Below the pieces are notes generated by a model. The model was not told the origin of the DNA. It saw only the letters and a list, made by a program, of their open reading frames with translations, and searched no databases. Of a stretch of 64,000 nucleotides of DNA, positions 23,672 through 35,407 are shown piece after piece. The stretch's first letter is position 1; each line of letters begins with the position of its first letter. Source of the DNA: Odobenus rosmarus divergens (Eukaryota; Chordata; Mammalia; Carnivora; Odobenidae). Location: contig NW_004450943.1 of the NCBI RefSeq assembly GCF_000321225.1, forward strand, positions 556,968-620,967, read 5' to 3'. The position numbers and the translations under genes are program-made.

Positions 23672-24113
23672 TTTTTTATGTTCAGTTAGCCACTGTATAG
23701 TACATCATCAGTTTTTGATGTAGTGTTCAACGATTCATCAGTTATGCATAACACCCAGTACTCATCACAACACGTGCCCTCCTTAATACCCATTACCCTA
23801 CTACACCCAACCCCTACCCCCCTCCTCTCTGAAACCCTCGGTTTGTTTCCCAGGGTCCATAGTCTAAGATGTGGTACATATATACAATGGAATATTATTC
23901 AGCCATCAGAAAGGATGAATACATTTGCATCAAGATGGATGGAACTGGAGGGGATTATGCTAAATAAAGTAAGTCAAGCAGAGAAAGACAATTATCATAT
24001 GGTTTCATTCATATGTGGAACATAAGGAATAGCACAGAGGACCATAGGGGAAGGGAGGGAAATCTGAAGGGGGAGAAATCAGAGAGGGAGACAAACCAAT
24101 GAGAGACTATAGC
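23672..24113 (-). mobile_element. 5'-inverted (twin-primed) L1 insertion
   Basis: The left part, to about 23870, is an antisense L1 3' end: a T-run, then catcagtttttgatgtagtg, then tttgtttcccagggtccata. From about 23871 the orientation flips to sense ORF2/3'UTR sequence (acaatggaatattattcagc through gagagactat), which in an intact L1 lies immediately upstream. The two halves overlap by the few bases agactat. Possible target duplications are cacagtttct (about 23657) and cacactttct (about 24115). Confidence 0.8.
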
Positions 24114-24149
24114 TCACACTTTCTAATGTGATCTTACTTTTTCCAGCAT

Positions 24150-24775
24150 GGTTATTAGAAGATACTTTACTAACCCATTATTTCAATACAAAAATGTGTT
24201 CTCGAGCAAGAATTACCAAATATTTGGTGAAATCCAACACCATGAGAGGAAGTAACCTCAACAAATAGAGGAAATGTTACCTAAGAAAGCATAATTAATA
24301 GAATTTAGTAGAGCAAGACAGATTAACTTCAATTAATTTTTCAGAAAAATATGTGAAAAAATATAGTGTTTGTGTATGTCTATATGTATACATACATTTG
24401 TGTATGCTTGTGAAATAATCAATTAGAGGTCATAGACATTAAAAATGAGACTGTGGAAGGAATTCAAAAGATGGTCTACAGAGAAAAATGTACTTGGCAG
24501 AGAATGATTAATGAGGTGGAAGCTAAGTGGAGGGAACTTACCAGAATACAACAGAAATGAATAAAGATGTAGGAGTATGAAAACAAAATGAAGAGACAAG
24601 GCCAAAAGATCCAAAAGTTTCATCATCTGACTAAAAGGAATTCAGGAAAAGAAAATAAAGAGAATGTAGGGGAGTAAATACATGAATGTATAGATAAAAT
24701 TTCCAAAAATTGAAAAAATAACAAGCCCCTACTTGATTGAAAGGGCTTAGTAAATGTCAAGTAGAATTTACCATC
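24150..24775 (+). mobile_element. L1M ORF1-like fragment (tentative)
   Basis: An A-rich, G-containing sense stretch similar to the L1M/HAL1 ORF1 coding style (repeated aagatgt, gaagctaagtgg and aaaatt runs, and caaaaattgaaaaaataac). There are no intact frames. Assigned by base pattern and a few words only. Confidence 0.35.
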
Positions 24776-24829
24776 CACAGACTCTTTCTGATGGAAAGTT
24801 CTCCAGCAGGAAGGATGTCCTCTAATAGT

Positions 24830-24985
24830 TTAGGAGTTGGAACAGATCTCATATTTCAATGTCTCCATCATACTGATAAGAAAGCCAAGACTCAAGGAGG
24901 TCAAACAATTTTATAATAATCATGTAGTTATCAAAGATAAGAGTCAGGGTTAAATTCAAATATCCTGACTACAGCCCAGTAATTT
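24830..24985 (-). mobile_element. MIR SINE, antisense (diverged)
   Basis: tactgataagaaagccaaga, then atcatgtagttatcaaag, then gggttaaattcaaatatcct line up with the complement of the MIR core and head. Strongly diverged. Confidence 0.5.
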
Positions 24986-25429
24986 TTTCTCAACTTTCTC
25001 CAATGGGAATTCATAGATAATTAGGTCTGGTCAGGTTTCAAATTGTTCCATGACAGCAAGATCTTAATGCTATAAGACTGTAAACATATTTAAAAAGAAA
25101 CTCCACATGGGTTTGAATTTTTTTTTTAAAGTTGTGATTTAGTGGACATTTAGTCAAGAAAACATTCATTGTCGACCTCAATGACACCTACATGTCCATT
25201 TCCCTATATTCTTGGGAGTGTATAAATACAGTACTGGCACTAAGCAGTTAAAGTATTCATTGAGTGATATGGCTTAATTTACCCATGTTGCTCCCCCAAA
25301 CCTTGATAATTAGTCTTAGAGAAACTTGACTAGTTTTATAGTCAACATAATAGCAACATAAAATGTTGCTATTATTGCTTGTTTGTTTTTACTATTTACA
25401 CAAAAGGTTTATTTACTACTTGAATTACT

Positions 25430-25560
25430 ATAGGCAGTTTACTTAAAATAGCTAGCCTCAGTTTTCTTTTCTCCAATTTGGGGATATCAATACCTACTTT
25501 GCAGGACTCCTGTGTGGATTTAATGACTGAATGTAATGCAGTAAAGTGAAGAAAGGAGTG
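25430..25560 (+). mobile_element. MIR SINE, 3' part
   Basis: Sense MIR core and 3' part: ggcagtttacttaaaatagc, then agcctcagttttcttttctc, then gggatatcaatacctacttt and tggatttaatgactgaatg. The 5' third is missing or too diverged to see. Confidence 0.7.
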
Positions 25561-25885
25561 CTTGCCCCAGGGAGTGAATCAGCCAAACATCCATTCCTTC
25601 TTCATTCTCCGCCCCCCTGCACAAAACAACTCCGTCCCCAAGAAAGGGATTTCTCTCTTCCCTTTCCCTATTTTTTTCTGCCTCCTTCCTCTTTACTTTT
25701 TGCTGCTGAAATGTAGGATTTTGTTTATAGACATTAATGAAAATATTTTATTTAGAGATATTTAAGATCCCTAACCCTTTTTCAAAATACCTAGATGGCC
25801 TTTCAAGAGAGAAAGAAGCAAATACAAGACATGAGCTAAGAATCAAATGTACAGACATAAGAAGTAAATTAAGACAGTAGGTCTG

Positions 25886-26087
25886 GGAGTGCCTAGGTGG
25901 CTCAGTCGTTAAGCATCTGCCTTCGGCTCAGGTCATGATCCCAGGGTCCTGGGATTGAGCCCTGCATCAGGCTCCCTGCTCTGCGGAAGGCCTGCTTCTC
26001 CCTCTCCCACTCCCCCTGCTTGTGTTTCCTCTCTCGCTGTGTCTCTCCCTGTCAAACAAATAAATAAAATCTTAAAAAAAAAAAAAA
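25886..26087 (+). mobile_element. Can-SINE (SINEC)
   Basis: Full-length SINE with a long homopolymer A tail (about 16 A) and perfect 15-bp target duplications aagacagtaggtctg at 25871-25885 and 26088-26102. The long pure A tail and exact duplications mark it as one of the younger copies here. Confidence 0.96.
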
Positions 26088-26102
26088 AAGACAGTAGGTC
26101 TG

Positions 26103-26190
26103 TTTTGAGTTCCAGATAAATTAATAACTGTATTAGTAACTACCTATTTTGAGTTCCGGATAAATGTGAAAGTGCTTAGTAACTATAATA
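26103..26190 (+). repeat. Two-copy tandem duplication, period about 44 bp
   Basis: ttttgagttccagataaat at 26103 recurs as ttttgagttccggataaat at 26147, and the following parts share agtaact and related words. Only two units are seen, moderately diverged, directly after a SINE. Confidence 0.7.
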
Positions 26191-26194
26191 TGTT

Positions 26195-27295
26195 CTGCTG
26201 CTCTCATATTATAAACAGTTTCAAGACTATTGAGAATAAAGACTCTCTACCCCCAAAACAGATATGAGACTGCTATTCAATATTCATATGAGAAAGTCAT
26301 GTGGGACACCCTGCACTGCAGCTTCCACACTGCAGTGGAAGTCACTGCACAGGGCAGTCACTGGGAAGTATCTGCCTGAGGGAATACTTCTCTCCGGTGG
26401 CACAAAAGCACATTCTATTAATGAACACTTTTTGCTTTAGAACCAACAAGAAATCCCAGCTTGGAATTTTGTTATAGAAGAGAATGTCTACTGGGTGTTT
26501 GTTCTGTGCCTGCATGAATGTGGTATATTTTAAGGAAAACCGTTCTAAAAATTCCACCTATACATTGTACAAGGATTTACTATTCTTAAAGCAAGCTCCC
26601 TTGGGCATCAAGAAAGGTAGTTCATGTACAAAAATCACTTTGCTTGTCCTATTCTCTTTATTTACAAGAATCATCTGAAACAGAGTCAGTTACATCTTGC
26701 AGAGTGCATGTAAACCTGGGATACAAGTTCCTCCGAATTTGAGGATTTAGAAAATGAGAGGGAAAAAGGCGGGTTTTGTCCAGTGTGGGATACATATTAT
26801 CACTGGATTTAGGAACATAGAGCTTGCCTCTGTTCTTTTGTTTCTGCCCTGAACTAGCTGGTCCTTTACTGCCCCCATTAAAATGCAGGAGAGGTGAGAA
26901 AAAGAGACTAACTGTGGCTGCCTAAGACACCATGATGTCCATTTTGACACATTTTCTTGCCTTTAAAAGTGACATAAAGTGTTTTCCCCATCTCCCTGCT
27001 TGAAAATCACTTCCAAATACCAAGGAGAAAAAATAAATAAGCAAACAAATTTCATGTTCATTGACTGAGGTAGAATATAGAGAGAGTGGGAAAGCAGTTG
27101 GGTAAGTAAAATAAATTACTGAGAGGAACAGAAGGGTAAATGTAATTATTTGCAGAGAGTAACTAGTGAGAAGGAAGCCAATTCAAACACACAACCCCAG
27201 AAAGACTCAATTAAGCAACATATACTTCAGAAAACAGGGTGGAAGGGAACTGAAAACAGAGGGATTGTTTAGTCCATATAAGAAGCAATTTGACT
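26195..27295. other. Unassigned non-coding stretch
   Basis: No gene or repeat family recognised. Near 26318-26356 there is a small nested inverted repeat around cttccacactgcagtggaag. Open frames of 64-71 codons on both strands have no motifs. Confidence 0.4.
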
Positions 27296-27299
27296 CTCC

Positions 27300-28760
27300 A
27301 AATTCATATCATTTCACAGCAAAGTGATCAGTCCCCTACCCGCAGGGAACTGGAAGTATATTCTCTGGAAAAATTGAGCAAGAGAACTCTAGACTTGAAT
27401 CAGAACAGAAGATGTAGAAAGTGAGATGCCAAACTGAAAGTGGGAAGAGAGGATTGCTTGTAAACCACTGAAGAGAGGAACTCTCACTGACATTTTCCCC
27501 ACCCAAATTCCAGAATGCTATCAGCCAGGCTCATACATGGAGGCAAAAAACTAAAAGACTCTTCTCTGTAGAAAGTAAACTATACCAAAGGCAAGGCCTC
27601 GTCCACATACACAGAATTTTCAATAAACTTTTTAGAACCTCACTCTTAAATATAAATGGATAACAGCATTTTACCATGAAAACATGGACCAAAAACAAAG
27701 AAACAAAAGGGAATTTGAAGGAAACAGAGGCAATGCTAGGAACAGAAGAAATGTCATTAATGAAGGGCCATAATTAATGTCCTTCAAAAAAAAATACTAT
27801 ATCCATGAGATAAAGGTAACATATTTTAGAAAATAGAACTCTTAGAAATTACATATATGATTAGCCAAAATTTTAAAAAGTTAATAAAATGGTCAAAAGT
27901 AGAACAAAAAAGAAGAGGGGAAAATGGATGTGAAAAGAAAAGAAAATTAGAAAATCACTCCTGGAGGTCCAACATACAACTAGGAAGAATTTCAAGAGGA
28001 GAAAATAGATAAGATTTTGAAGAGGAAATTATTTTTTAAAATACCAGAAAGTATCTAAGAAGTAAAGGACATGAGGTTTTAGATTGAATGAACCTTGTCA
28101 GTATTTATCCAGTGAATAAAATAAGACCCTGTTAAGGCACATTATCATAAAATTTAAGAGTTTAGAGAAGACCCAAAGAATTTTCAAAAAAGCAGTTTAC
28201 CTACAAAGAATCAAGCAAAAGCCATGAACCTTTTCAACAGCAACTGAATGAACATGGTTTTCAACATAGAATTCTATGTATCAATCAAAAGTGAAGATAG
28301 AATAAGTCAATTTACACACATGCAAGGTATCAAGATAAAAAAATTTTTATCTTTCATGAACCTTTTCACTGGTGGATGTATTCTGACAAAATGAAGAAAA
28401 GATATGGAAAGATAGGGACTCCTAGAAACATGGTATCTACTATAGGATCATGAATCTCCAGGATAATAGCATGGAAATTGTCAGGCTATACATACGACAG
28501 GACTAGAGACTAGAACTCAATCCAGGGTAAACTGGAAAACAGAGGGTTTCAGGTGGGATGTCTCAGAGCAAAGAGATGAACTGAGAATTTTTACCATGTG
28601 ACAAGTTGTATTGAGAGGTGATTTATTGAGAGTTGGAGGATGCTGGAAAACATAGCCATGAGTCAAAGCAAATTAAGCAAATGAAAAAAGAAGACAATAG
28701 TTAATTCCAAGAAAAGCCAGAAGGCATACAAGAAAGGAAACATTTGCACTATATACTGTA
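27300..28760 (+). mobile_element. HAL1/L1M-type ORF1 remains
   Basis: A long A-rich sense stretch following the order of HAL1/L1 ORF1: ctggaggtccaacatacaac, acatgaggttttagattgaa, aagaatcaagcaaaagcc, ttctatgtatcaatcaaaag and cacatgcaaggtatcaag. HAL1 is an L1 relative with only ORF1. Frameshifts and stops throughout. It contains a hairpin at 28333-28355 (agataaaaa against tttttatct) and the 14-mer catgaaccttttca twice, near 28223 and 28357. Confidence 0.55.
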
Positions 28761-29139
28761 ATACATTGTAACGCTACCATATATGATACATTATGATACC
28801 CTGCCTTGCAAAGCAAGGAAGAGTATTTTCACAATTATAACAACATTGCATGGGTATTTACCTAAAAATTGTGATACACATAGAGAAGAAAAGGAGAGGG
28901 TAATGGAATAGATGAGAACGCTAAAATCTTCATCTACTGTAATATAAACTCAGTGTGTAAATGCGATGAAACAAGGAACATCTGTAGAAATATGGACTAA
29001 ATACCATAAAAAGAACCTAGAAATTTTAAATGGTTGCTTTTATTCAGGATTGAGAAGGAAGCATAAAGAGAAGGGTAAGTGACTGCTATTTTTGGTTAAA
29101 AGACTTTAACACCAGCCGCTTCCTGCTTCCCTGTGGGTG

Positions 29140-29740
29140 GGTCACCTCTGTGTCCCTGCAGCATGGGGTGGGAGACCACCAAAGCTGATGCAGTGACTGA
29201 GGCTGATGTAAATCCAAAGGCCTACCTCCTCGCAGACACCCACCTCACAAGAAATGACCGGACCTTGTTCAGCAGGCATGTAACTACAAGCAGGTTTGGA
29301 AAGGAGCCAGTGAAACTACCAAAACCCTCAACAGAGGCATCTCTGAGTTCGTTGTGATGGCTGCAGACGCTGAGCTCCTGGAGATCATCTTTCACCTTCT
29401 GCATCTGTGCCAGGAAAAGAGTATGTCCTACATGTTTGTGTACTCCCGCTCCAAGCAGACCCTAGGGTGGGCCTGTGGGGTTTCCAGGTCCGTCATCTCC
29501 GATTGTGTCACCATCAAAGAAGGCTCACAGCTGAAGCGGCAGATGCAGTCCATTCAGCAGTCCCTGAAAAGTCCTCAGCCGACCCCAGTGGCCTCTGCTA
29601 CACTGTGAGAGTTGTGTATCATATTGTCTGTGTTAGCATGTAGTGTCTCCAGCTACCTTCTCTTGTTATATTATAGTACTAAATCTGGTTTTTGCATCTT
29701 TGTATTGCTTTTGTTTAGTTTTACAGGTGGTTATCCATAT
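29140..29740 (+). pseudogene. SNU13 (pseudogene): Processed pseudogene of SNU13 (NHP2L1, 15.5K)
   Basis: SNU13 is a small L7Ae-family RNA-binding protein of about 128 residues that binds kink-turns in U4 snRNA and box C/D snoRNAs. The reading frames here give TEADVNPKAYLLADTHLT, then after a shift [11 protein letters not shown] and later ACGVSRSVI and TIKEGSQLK, which are recognisable SNU13 segments in order. The coding sequence is uninterrupted by introns, unlike the multi-exon parent gene, so it is a retrocopy. Damage seen: the start codon is GTG at 29193; a one-base deletion soon after HLT shifts the frame; six bases are inserted in frame (VYSRSK for a shorter parental segment); and the C-terminus is altered with the normal stop lost, the frame ending at 29606. 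The 3'UTR words gtgtatcatattgtctgtgt and gtactaaatctggttt follow. No poly(A) tail is evident. Confidence 0.92.
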
Positions 29741-29744
29741 ATTA

Positions 29745-30472
29745 CTCCCCCACCCCACCCCCAATCTCCCATTCTACTCTCTCTCTCTCTGCCATCTTAT
29801 CCTCCCTTTTGAAAAATGAACTAATGCTGAGAACAGGCAGAAGTCAAATGATGACACCATTCAAAGGCAGGGGAGAGCCAGGATAGAGATCTGGTTCCAG
29901 CTTTCAGAAGCTAACTTCCTACTGCGTGTAGGGCATGGCAGAATTAAACACCATGCACTTTGTATCCCTTGTGTCTGGCTTACAAAGCCATTCTGTACAT
30001 GTTTGCTCTCCAGGGGATTATGTATCATTTGGGGAGAAAGCATGTACCTTGTGAGGTTGTCAGGTGTATGTTCAAGTGCCATTTGCTAATATACCCCTAT
30101 TTGCTCTGGTAATGTGATATTGCCCTTCTCCCCCAACTCCCAACCATGCCCCTGAGGGTGGCAGGGCAGTAGAATATCAAAGAAACATGCCGCAGAATTC
30201 CAGAGGCTGCCTGGGTTTGTTAGACATGGGGCAGTTGAACTAGGTCTTGAAGGAGTCCAGAGTAGCAAGAAAGTAGAGAGTCAACTGAAGCTGGAATGAA
30301 GAAATCTGGGAAAGTCATGGAGACCTCCCTGGAAGCTATAGCAGAGATGATGGAATCCAAGGAAACATCCTCTCTGGTGAATGGAGATAGAAACTTGGTA
30401 CCAGCCCCAGGAGCCCTGACTCCTGTTTCCTGCCACAATGTGGGTCAGATGTATATATTCTTCATCACATCA
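29745..30472. other. Unassigned stretch between pseudogene and young L1
   Basis: No gene or repeat recognised apart from a C/T-rich run at about 29750-29810. Overlapping open frames of 60-85 codons on both strands have no motifs. The end contains the left target duplication of the next L1. Confidence 0.4.
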
Positions 30473-30486
30473 GAAGGACAGTGCTA

Positions 30487-31894
30487 CAGCAAAGGAAACA
30501 GTCAACAAAACCAAAAGACAACCGACAGAATGGTGGATGATATTTGCAAATGACATATCAGATAAAGGGTTAGTATCCAAAATCTATAAAGAACTTATCA
30601 ACCTCAACACCCAAAGAATAATCCAATCAAGAAATGGGCAGAAGACATGAACAGACATTTCTGCAAAGAAGACATCCAAATGGCCAAGAGACACATGAAA
30701 AAGTGCACAACATCGCTCGGCATCAGGGAAATCCAAATCAAAACCTCAATGAGATACCACCTCACACCAGTCGGAATGGCTAAAATTAACAAGGCAGGAA
30801 ACGACAGATGTTAGTGAGGATGCAGAGAAAGGGGAACCCTTTCTCCTTTCCCTTGCATTGGGAATGCAAGCTGGTGCAGCCACTCTGGAAAATAGTATGG
30901 AGGTTCCTCAAAAAGTTGAAAATAGAGCTACCATACGACCCAGCAACTGAACTACTGGGTATTTATCCCAAAGATACAAATGTAGTGATCCAAAGGGGTA
31001 CGTGCACCCCAATGTATATAGCAGCAATGTTCACAATAGCCAAACTATGGAAAGAGCCAAGATGTCCATCAACAGATGAATGGATAAAAAAGATGTGAGA
31101 TACACACACACACACACATTATGCAGCCATCAAAAAAAAAATACGAAATCTTGCCATTTGCAACAACATGGATGGAACTAGAGGGTATTATGCTATGTGA
31201 AATAAGTCAATCAGAGAAAGGCATGTATCATATGATCTCACTGATATGAGGAATTCTTAATCTCAGGAAAAAAACTGAGAGTTGCTGGAGTGGTGGGGGT
31301 GGGAGGGATGGGGTGGCTGGGTGATGGACATTGGGGAGGGTATGTGCTATGGTGAGCACTGTGACTTGTGTAAGACTGATGAATCACAGACCTGTACCTC
31401 TGAAACATAATATATTATGTGTTAAAAAAAAAAAAGAGGGAGAGAGAAGATAGTAGGAAGGGAAAAATGAAGGCGGGGAATCGGAGGGGGAAATGAACCA
31501 TGAGAGACTAGGGACTCTGAGAAACAAACTGAGGGTTCTAGAGGGGAGGGGGGTGGGGGGATGGATTAGCCTGGTGATGGGTATTAAGGAGGGCACGTAT
31601 CAAAAACTAATGCTGTGGGTGCCTGGGTGGCTCAGTTGGTTGAGTGACTGCCTTCAGCCCGGGTCATGATCCTGGAGTCCCGGGATCGAGTCCCGCATCC
31701 GGCTCCCTGCTCGGAGGGGAGTCTGCCTCTCCCTCTGACCTTCTTCCCTCTCATGCTCTCTCTCTACCATTCTCTCTCTCTCTCAATAAATAAATAAAAA
31801 TCTTTAAAAAAGAAAAACTAATGATGTAATGTACGGTGATTAACATAATAAAATAAAATTTAAAAAAATAAAAGTAGAAAATGTTAAAAAAAAG
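30487..31894 (+). mobile_element. Young 5'-truncated L1
   Basis: A 5'-truncated L1 starting in late ORF2 and ending after the 3'UTR. It is flanked by perfect 14-bp target duplications gaaggacagtgcta at 30473-30486 and 31895-31908. Recognisable ORF2 C-terminal coding remains ([14 protein letters not shown] and MYIAAMFTIAKLWKE at 30808-31098). The 3'UTR has an internal A-run (about 31423-31434) that precedes a second 3'UTR module, showing that the source lineage carries a doubled 3' end. It includes a (ca)n at about 31104 and the SINE at 31617-31812. Confidence 0.93.
31617..31812 (+). mobile_element. Can-SINE (SINEC) inside the young L1
   Basis: SINE in the 3'UTR of the L1, 15-bp target duplications aaaaactaatgctgt (31602-31616) and aaaaactaatgatgt (31813-31827). 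Because it lies inside a dated L1 with clean duplications, this SINE is younger than that L1. Its body has ctctctctaccattctctc. Confidence 0.95.
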
Positions 31895-32039
31895 GAAGGA
31901 CAGTGCTAGTGTGTCATTCTTGTGAGCATCCTAATAAATATATTCATATTCCAAAAAAAGATTTAGCAATATTTGACTATTTAATTTAAAATACTGATAA
32001 ACATTAAAGTTAAGTTTGAGTGATAAGGTCTTTTTTTTA

Positions 32040-32660
32040 TTCTCTTTTATATTGGCTTTTTCATATTACAAAATATATGCAGGCTCACTGAAGAAGACTT
32101 GAAAGATACATAATAATTTGAAGAAAATTAAAAACTATCCATTCTTTATTCACAGAGAATCTTGAATCTATACTGCTAACCATTCTTTATTCCTCTGTGG
32201 ATTATTTTACACAACAGAAACTATTATCTGAATACAATTTATATCTTTTATAGTCTGATATTTTATAATCAGAAGTTTTCATACATTTAAATATTTTTCA
32301 GAAACATTTTTACTAGGTGCATAATAGTCCATCTGGTGATATAACATAATTTAACTATTGCCATATTTTCAGACTTTTTTTTAGATTTCCCAGTTATAAA
32401 CAAAGCTATTTTAAATATATTTGTTTATTGATCTTTTCCAGTGCTTTATTATCTTTCCCTAGGAAGAATTCCTGGAAATAAATTAGTAGGCTAAATGGTA
32501 AAAACATTATTGAGGCATTTGGCACATGTTATTAAATTGCTCTCCAAAAAGATTCTTCCAATTCATATTCCCACCAGCAATATATGAGACTATCTCATTT
32601 CAATGCCACCGTGCTGACACTGGATTTTTCTCATCATAAAAAATAATTTAAAACTAAACC
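32040..32660 (-). mobile_element. L1M/HAL1-type fragment, antisense
   Basis: Antisense old L1 3' region: ctaggtgcataatagtccat, cccagttataaacaaagct, attcctggaaataaattagt and catattcccaccagcaat follow the expected order. Very diverged. Confidence 0.55.
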
Positions 32661-32909
32661 TAAAGTAAAATGGAGCAGTTTTCTCCAAGATCTTGGACTT
32701 TTTCAAATTTTTCAAAATTGGTGACAGGAAGATAACCCTCTAAGGAAAGTCTCACAGAAAAGAAAAGATGCAGGCCCTTTCTCCCACTGTTCATACCCTC
32801 TCTGTTATCTGTGTATAGAACAGATAGCTGGTGAGATAATTTAGAGGAAGGACACAGAAAAAAGAACTAAATCATGTTATTTCAGTATTCTCCTCAATAT
32901 AAGAAAAAT

Positions 32910-33045
32910 ATGTGTTGGTGGAAGTATTAGCTAACACTATGGTGGTCATCATTTTGCAATATATAAGTGTATCAAATCAACACATTGTATACCTTAAATT
33001 TATGCAATGTTATATGTCAATCTCAATAAAGCTGGGGGGAAAGAA
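32910..33045 (+). mobile_element. L1 3' tail fragment
   Basis: Short sense L1 3' end: gcaatatataagtgtatcaa, then tgtataccttaaatttatgc, then tcaatctcaataaagctg. It ends near 33040. The preceding bases are not clearly L1. Confidence 0.6.
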
Positions 33046-33214
33046 ATGTGGGGGCTGTAAGGGCATTTTGAATTCTGAAATTAAGTAATAAATACATTTG
33101 TAAAAGCCAAGATTCTCTGTGGTAATTTGCCTAGAACTCTCCACTTGAGTCAATGGTGACCTTGCCAAGATTATAGGAACATCTCCTTTTGTGGAAGTAG
33201 GGGCCAACAAAATA

Positions 33215-33425
33215 AATAACAGTGGCTAACATTTACTGAAGTCTTCCTAGACACGAGACACTTTAGTACAACATCTCATTTAACCCACACAGCAACCCTA
33301 TTAGCTAACAATTATTCCCACTTTACAAATGAGGACACTGATGATCTGAGGAGCTAACTAGCCCAAGACCCCAGAGCCTGTGTGACTTGAGGGCCAATGT
33401 TCTTCACAATGGCACTGCCAGCTCA
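33215..33425 (-). mobile_element. MIR SINE, antisense
   Basis: The complement of MIR in order: aacatttactgaagtcttcc, acatctcatttaacccacac, tttacaaatgaggacactga and cactgccagctcag. A fairly complete copy. Confidence 0.75.
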
Positions 33426-33572
33426 GAGTCCTGGGTCCTCACCTTGGCAAACAACCATAAGTCAAAAGTGACCTGAAAAGACTGTGCTTCTGAGCTACAT
33501 ACTGAAAAGTTTCGAATATATCCATAGCCTTATTAGTTTGAAAATGGATCTACAAGTTAGAGGCTTTCTTTC

Positions 33573-33617
33573 ATTCTTTTTTTCTTTTCTTTCTTTCTTT
33601 TTTTTTTTTTTTTTTTA
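33573..33617. repeat. T-rich low-complexity tract
   Basis: About 45 bases of T with scattered C (tctttctttc units then pure T). It may mark the 3' end of an antisense retroelement or a slipped microsatellite. Confidence 0.8.
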
Positions 33618-33639
33618 CCATCACCACTACCCATCACCA

Positions 33640-34715
33640 GGACGTTTTTTTGATTTTATATTGAATATATTTGACATAACATAGTGTAAATTTAAGGTAT
33701 ACAATATGTTAATTTGATACATTCATATGTTGTAATATGATTGTCATTATGGTGATATTTATTTAGCACCTCCATCACAGTATATAATTATCCAATTATC
33801 TTTTCAGTGGTTGGAATAATTAGGTTCTAGTCTCTTAGGAAATTTGATTATAGTACAATATTGTTGTCTATATTCATTATACTGTGCATTAGATCTCTAT
33901 GGCTTGCTTACCACTCATTGCAAGTTTGTACTCTTAAACAACATCTATCTTATCTCCCCACCCCTCATCTCCTGGTAACCACCATTTTACTTTATGTTCT
34001 CATAAGTTTGACTTTTTTTAGATTCCACATGTAAGTGATACCATATAGTACATGTCTTTGTCTGACTTATCTCACTTAGCATAACATACACAAGATCCAT
34101 CCATGTTGTCACAAATGGCAGGAAGTCCTCCTTTCTCCTCACTGAATAATATTCCTTTGATATATATACCACATCTTTATCCATTTACCCATTGATGGAC
34201 ATTTTAGGTTGCTTCCATATGTTGGCTATTGTGAATGATGCTGCAATAAATGTAGAGATGCGTATATCTCTTTGAAATAATGTTTTCATTTCGTTTGGAT
34301 ATATACCCAGTAGTGGAAATGCTGGATCATATAGTAGATGTATTTCGAATATTTTTTAAGATTTATTTATTTATTGGAGAGAAAGAGTATGTGAGCACGA
34401 GCAGGGGGAGGGGCAGAGGGAGAGGAGAGAGAATCCCAAGCAGACTCGGCTAAGTGCGGAGCCCGATGTGGGGCTCAATCCCATGACCCATGAGATCATA
34501 ACCTGAGCCAAAACCAAGAGTTGGACACTTAACTGACTACACCTCTCAGGTGCCCCATGTATTTTGAATTTTTTGAGTAATTTTCATATTGTTCTCCATA
34601 GTTGTTGGGCCAATTTACATTATTACCAACAACGTATAAGTGTTCCCTTTTCACCACATCCTCACCAGTCCCCATTGTCTCCTATCTTCTTGATGATAGA
34701 CTGTCCTTTTGTAAA
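33640..34715 (-). mobile_element. L1MA/L1MB-type 3' end, antisense
   Basis: A long antisense L1 tail and ORF2 end: ttgatacattcatatgttg, cctggtaaccaccattttac, gatccatccatgttgtcaca, tggctattgtgaatgatgct and ggatatatacccagtagtgg. A SINE splits it at 34351. The ORF2 C-terminus is damaged. Confidence 0.8.
34351..34556 (-). mobile_element. Can-SINE (SINEC), antisense
   Basis: Antisense SINE (aagatttatttatttattgg, GA-rich body, head end near caggtgcccc). Target duplications atgtatttcgaat (34338-34350) and atgtattttgaat (34557-34569) differ at one base. Confidence 0.93.
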
Positions 34716-34719
34716 AAAA

Positions 34720-35389
34720 AGAAAAAAAACTGCCCAGGGTAATAGGAGATGTATGGTAAAGAAAGGGTGGGCAGAAGCATTCTGGTTGGGGAGAGAACTG
34801 GGGAGATCAAGTGATGGCAAATAAGGATTTGTTCCATGCTGCTTACAAAGAGAGAATCTGGACTGATACGTAAAGTTGCAGGCAAGAAAATTTCAGCTCA
34901 ATATATTTTAACTAGTTTCTAATTACATTTTAAACTTTAGAGAATTGTGCAATTAAAAGTTATTATTAACAAGAGCTCCTCAAAAATGAGGCAGGCTCTG
35001 TCCTGAGATAATAAATAAAAATTAATTTCTGATAATTCTTTTGAGAAAGATTTACCTTCACATACTTGGGCTGCACATGTCTTAAAGCAATGCCAGTCTT
35101 GGAGAGTAACAAACATCATTTAATTTCTGTCACCTCCCAGCCTCCACTGTTAGCAAACCACTACAACTAAAAACTGCTCCATCCTACGTGCTCCCAACAG
35201 TTGTCCCCACCCAAATGCACATCAGCCCTGGTAGACGGGCCCCAGGAGAAACTGTGCTCCAACTATGCTCTCCCACACACCCCAAATACATCTTAGGATT
35301 CACACTTTTCTTTCTGTATCACCGATTATTTTACGCATGCAGAAAATTATAACAAACCTTCTTAGACCCTCTACCAACATTTGTCAAAT
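34720..35389. other. Unassigned non-coding stretch
   Basis: No repeat or gene recognised. An 86-codon frame at the left edge (34564-34824) starts inside L1 sequence, so it is not a gene. Confidence 0.4.
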
Positions 35390-35407
35390 CTTATTGTGCC
35401 ATATTTT

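Noticed and set aside
28321..28370. Hairpin agataaaaa/tttttatct with repeated catgaaccttttca nearby
   Set aside because: Probably chance in A/T-rich HAL1-like sequence. The stem is AT-only and the context shows no RNA gene.
30808..31098. 96-codon plus frame with recognisable protein sequence
   Set aside because: It is the C-terminal remnant of L1 ORF2 in the truncated L1, not an independent gene.
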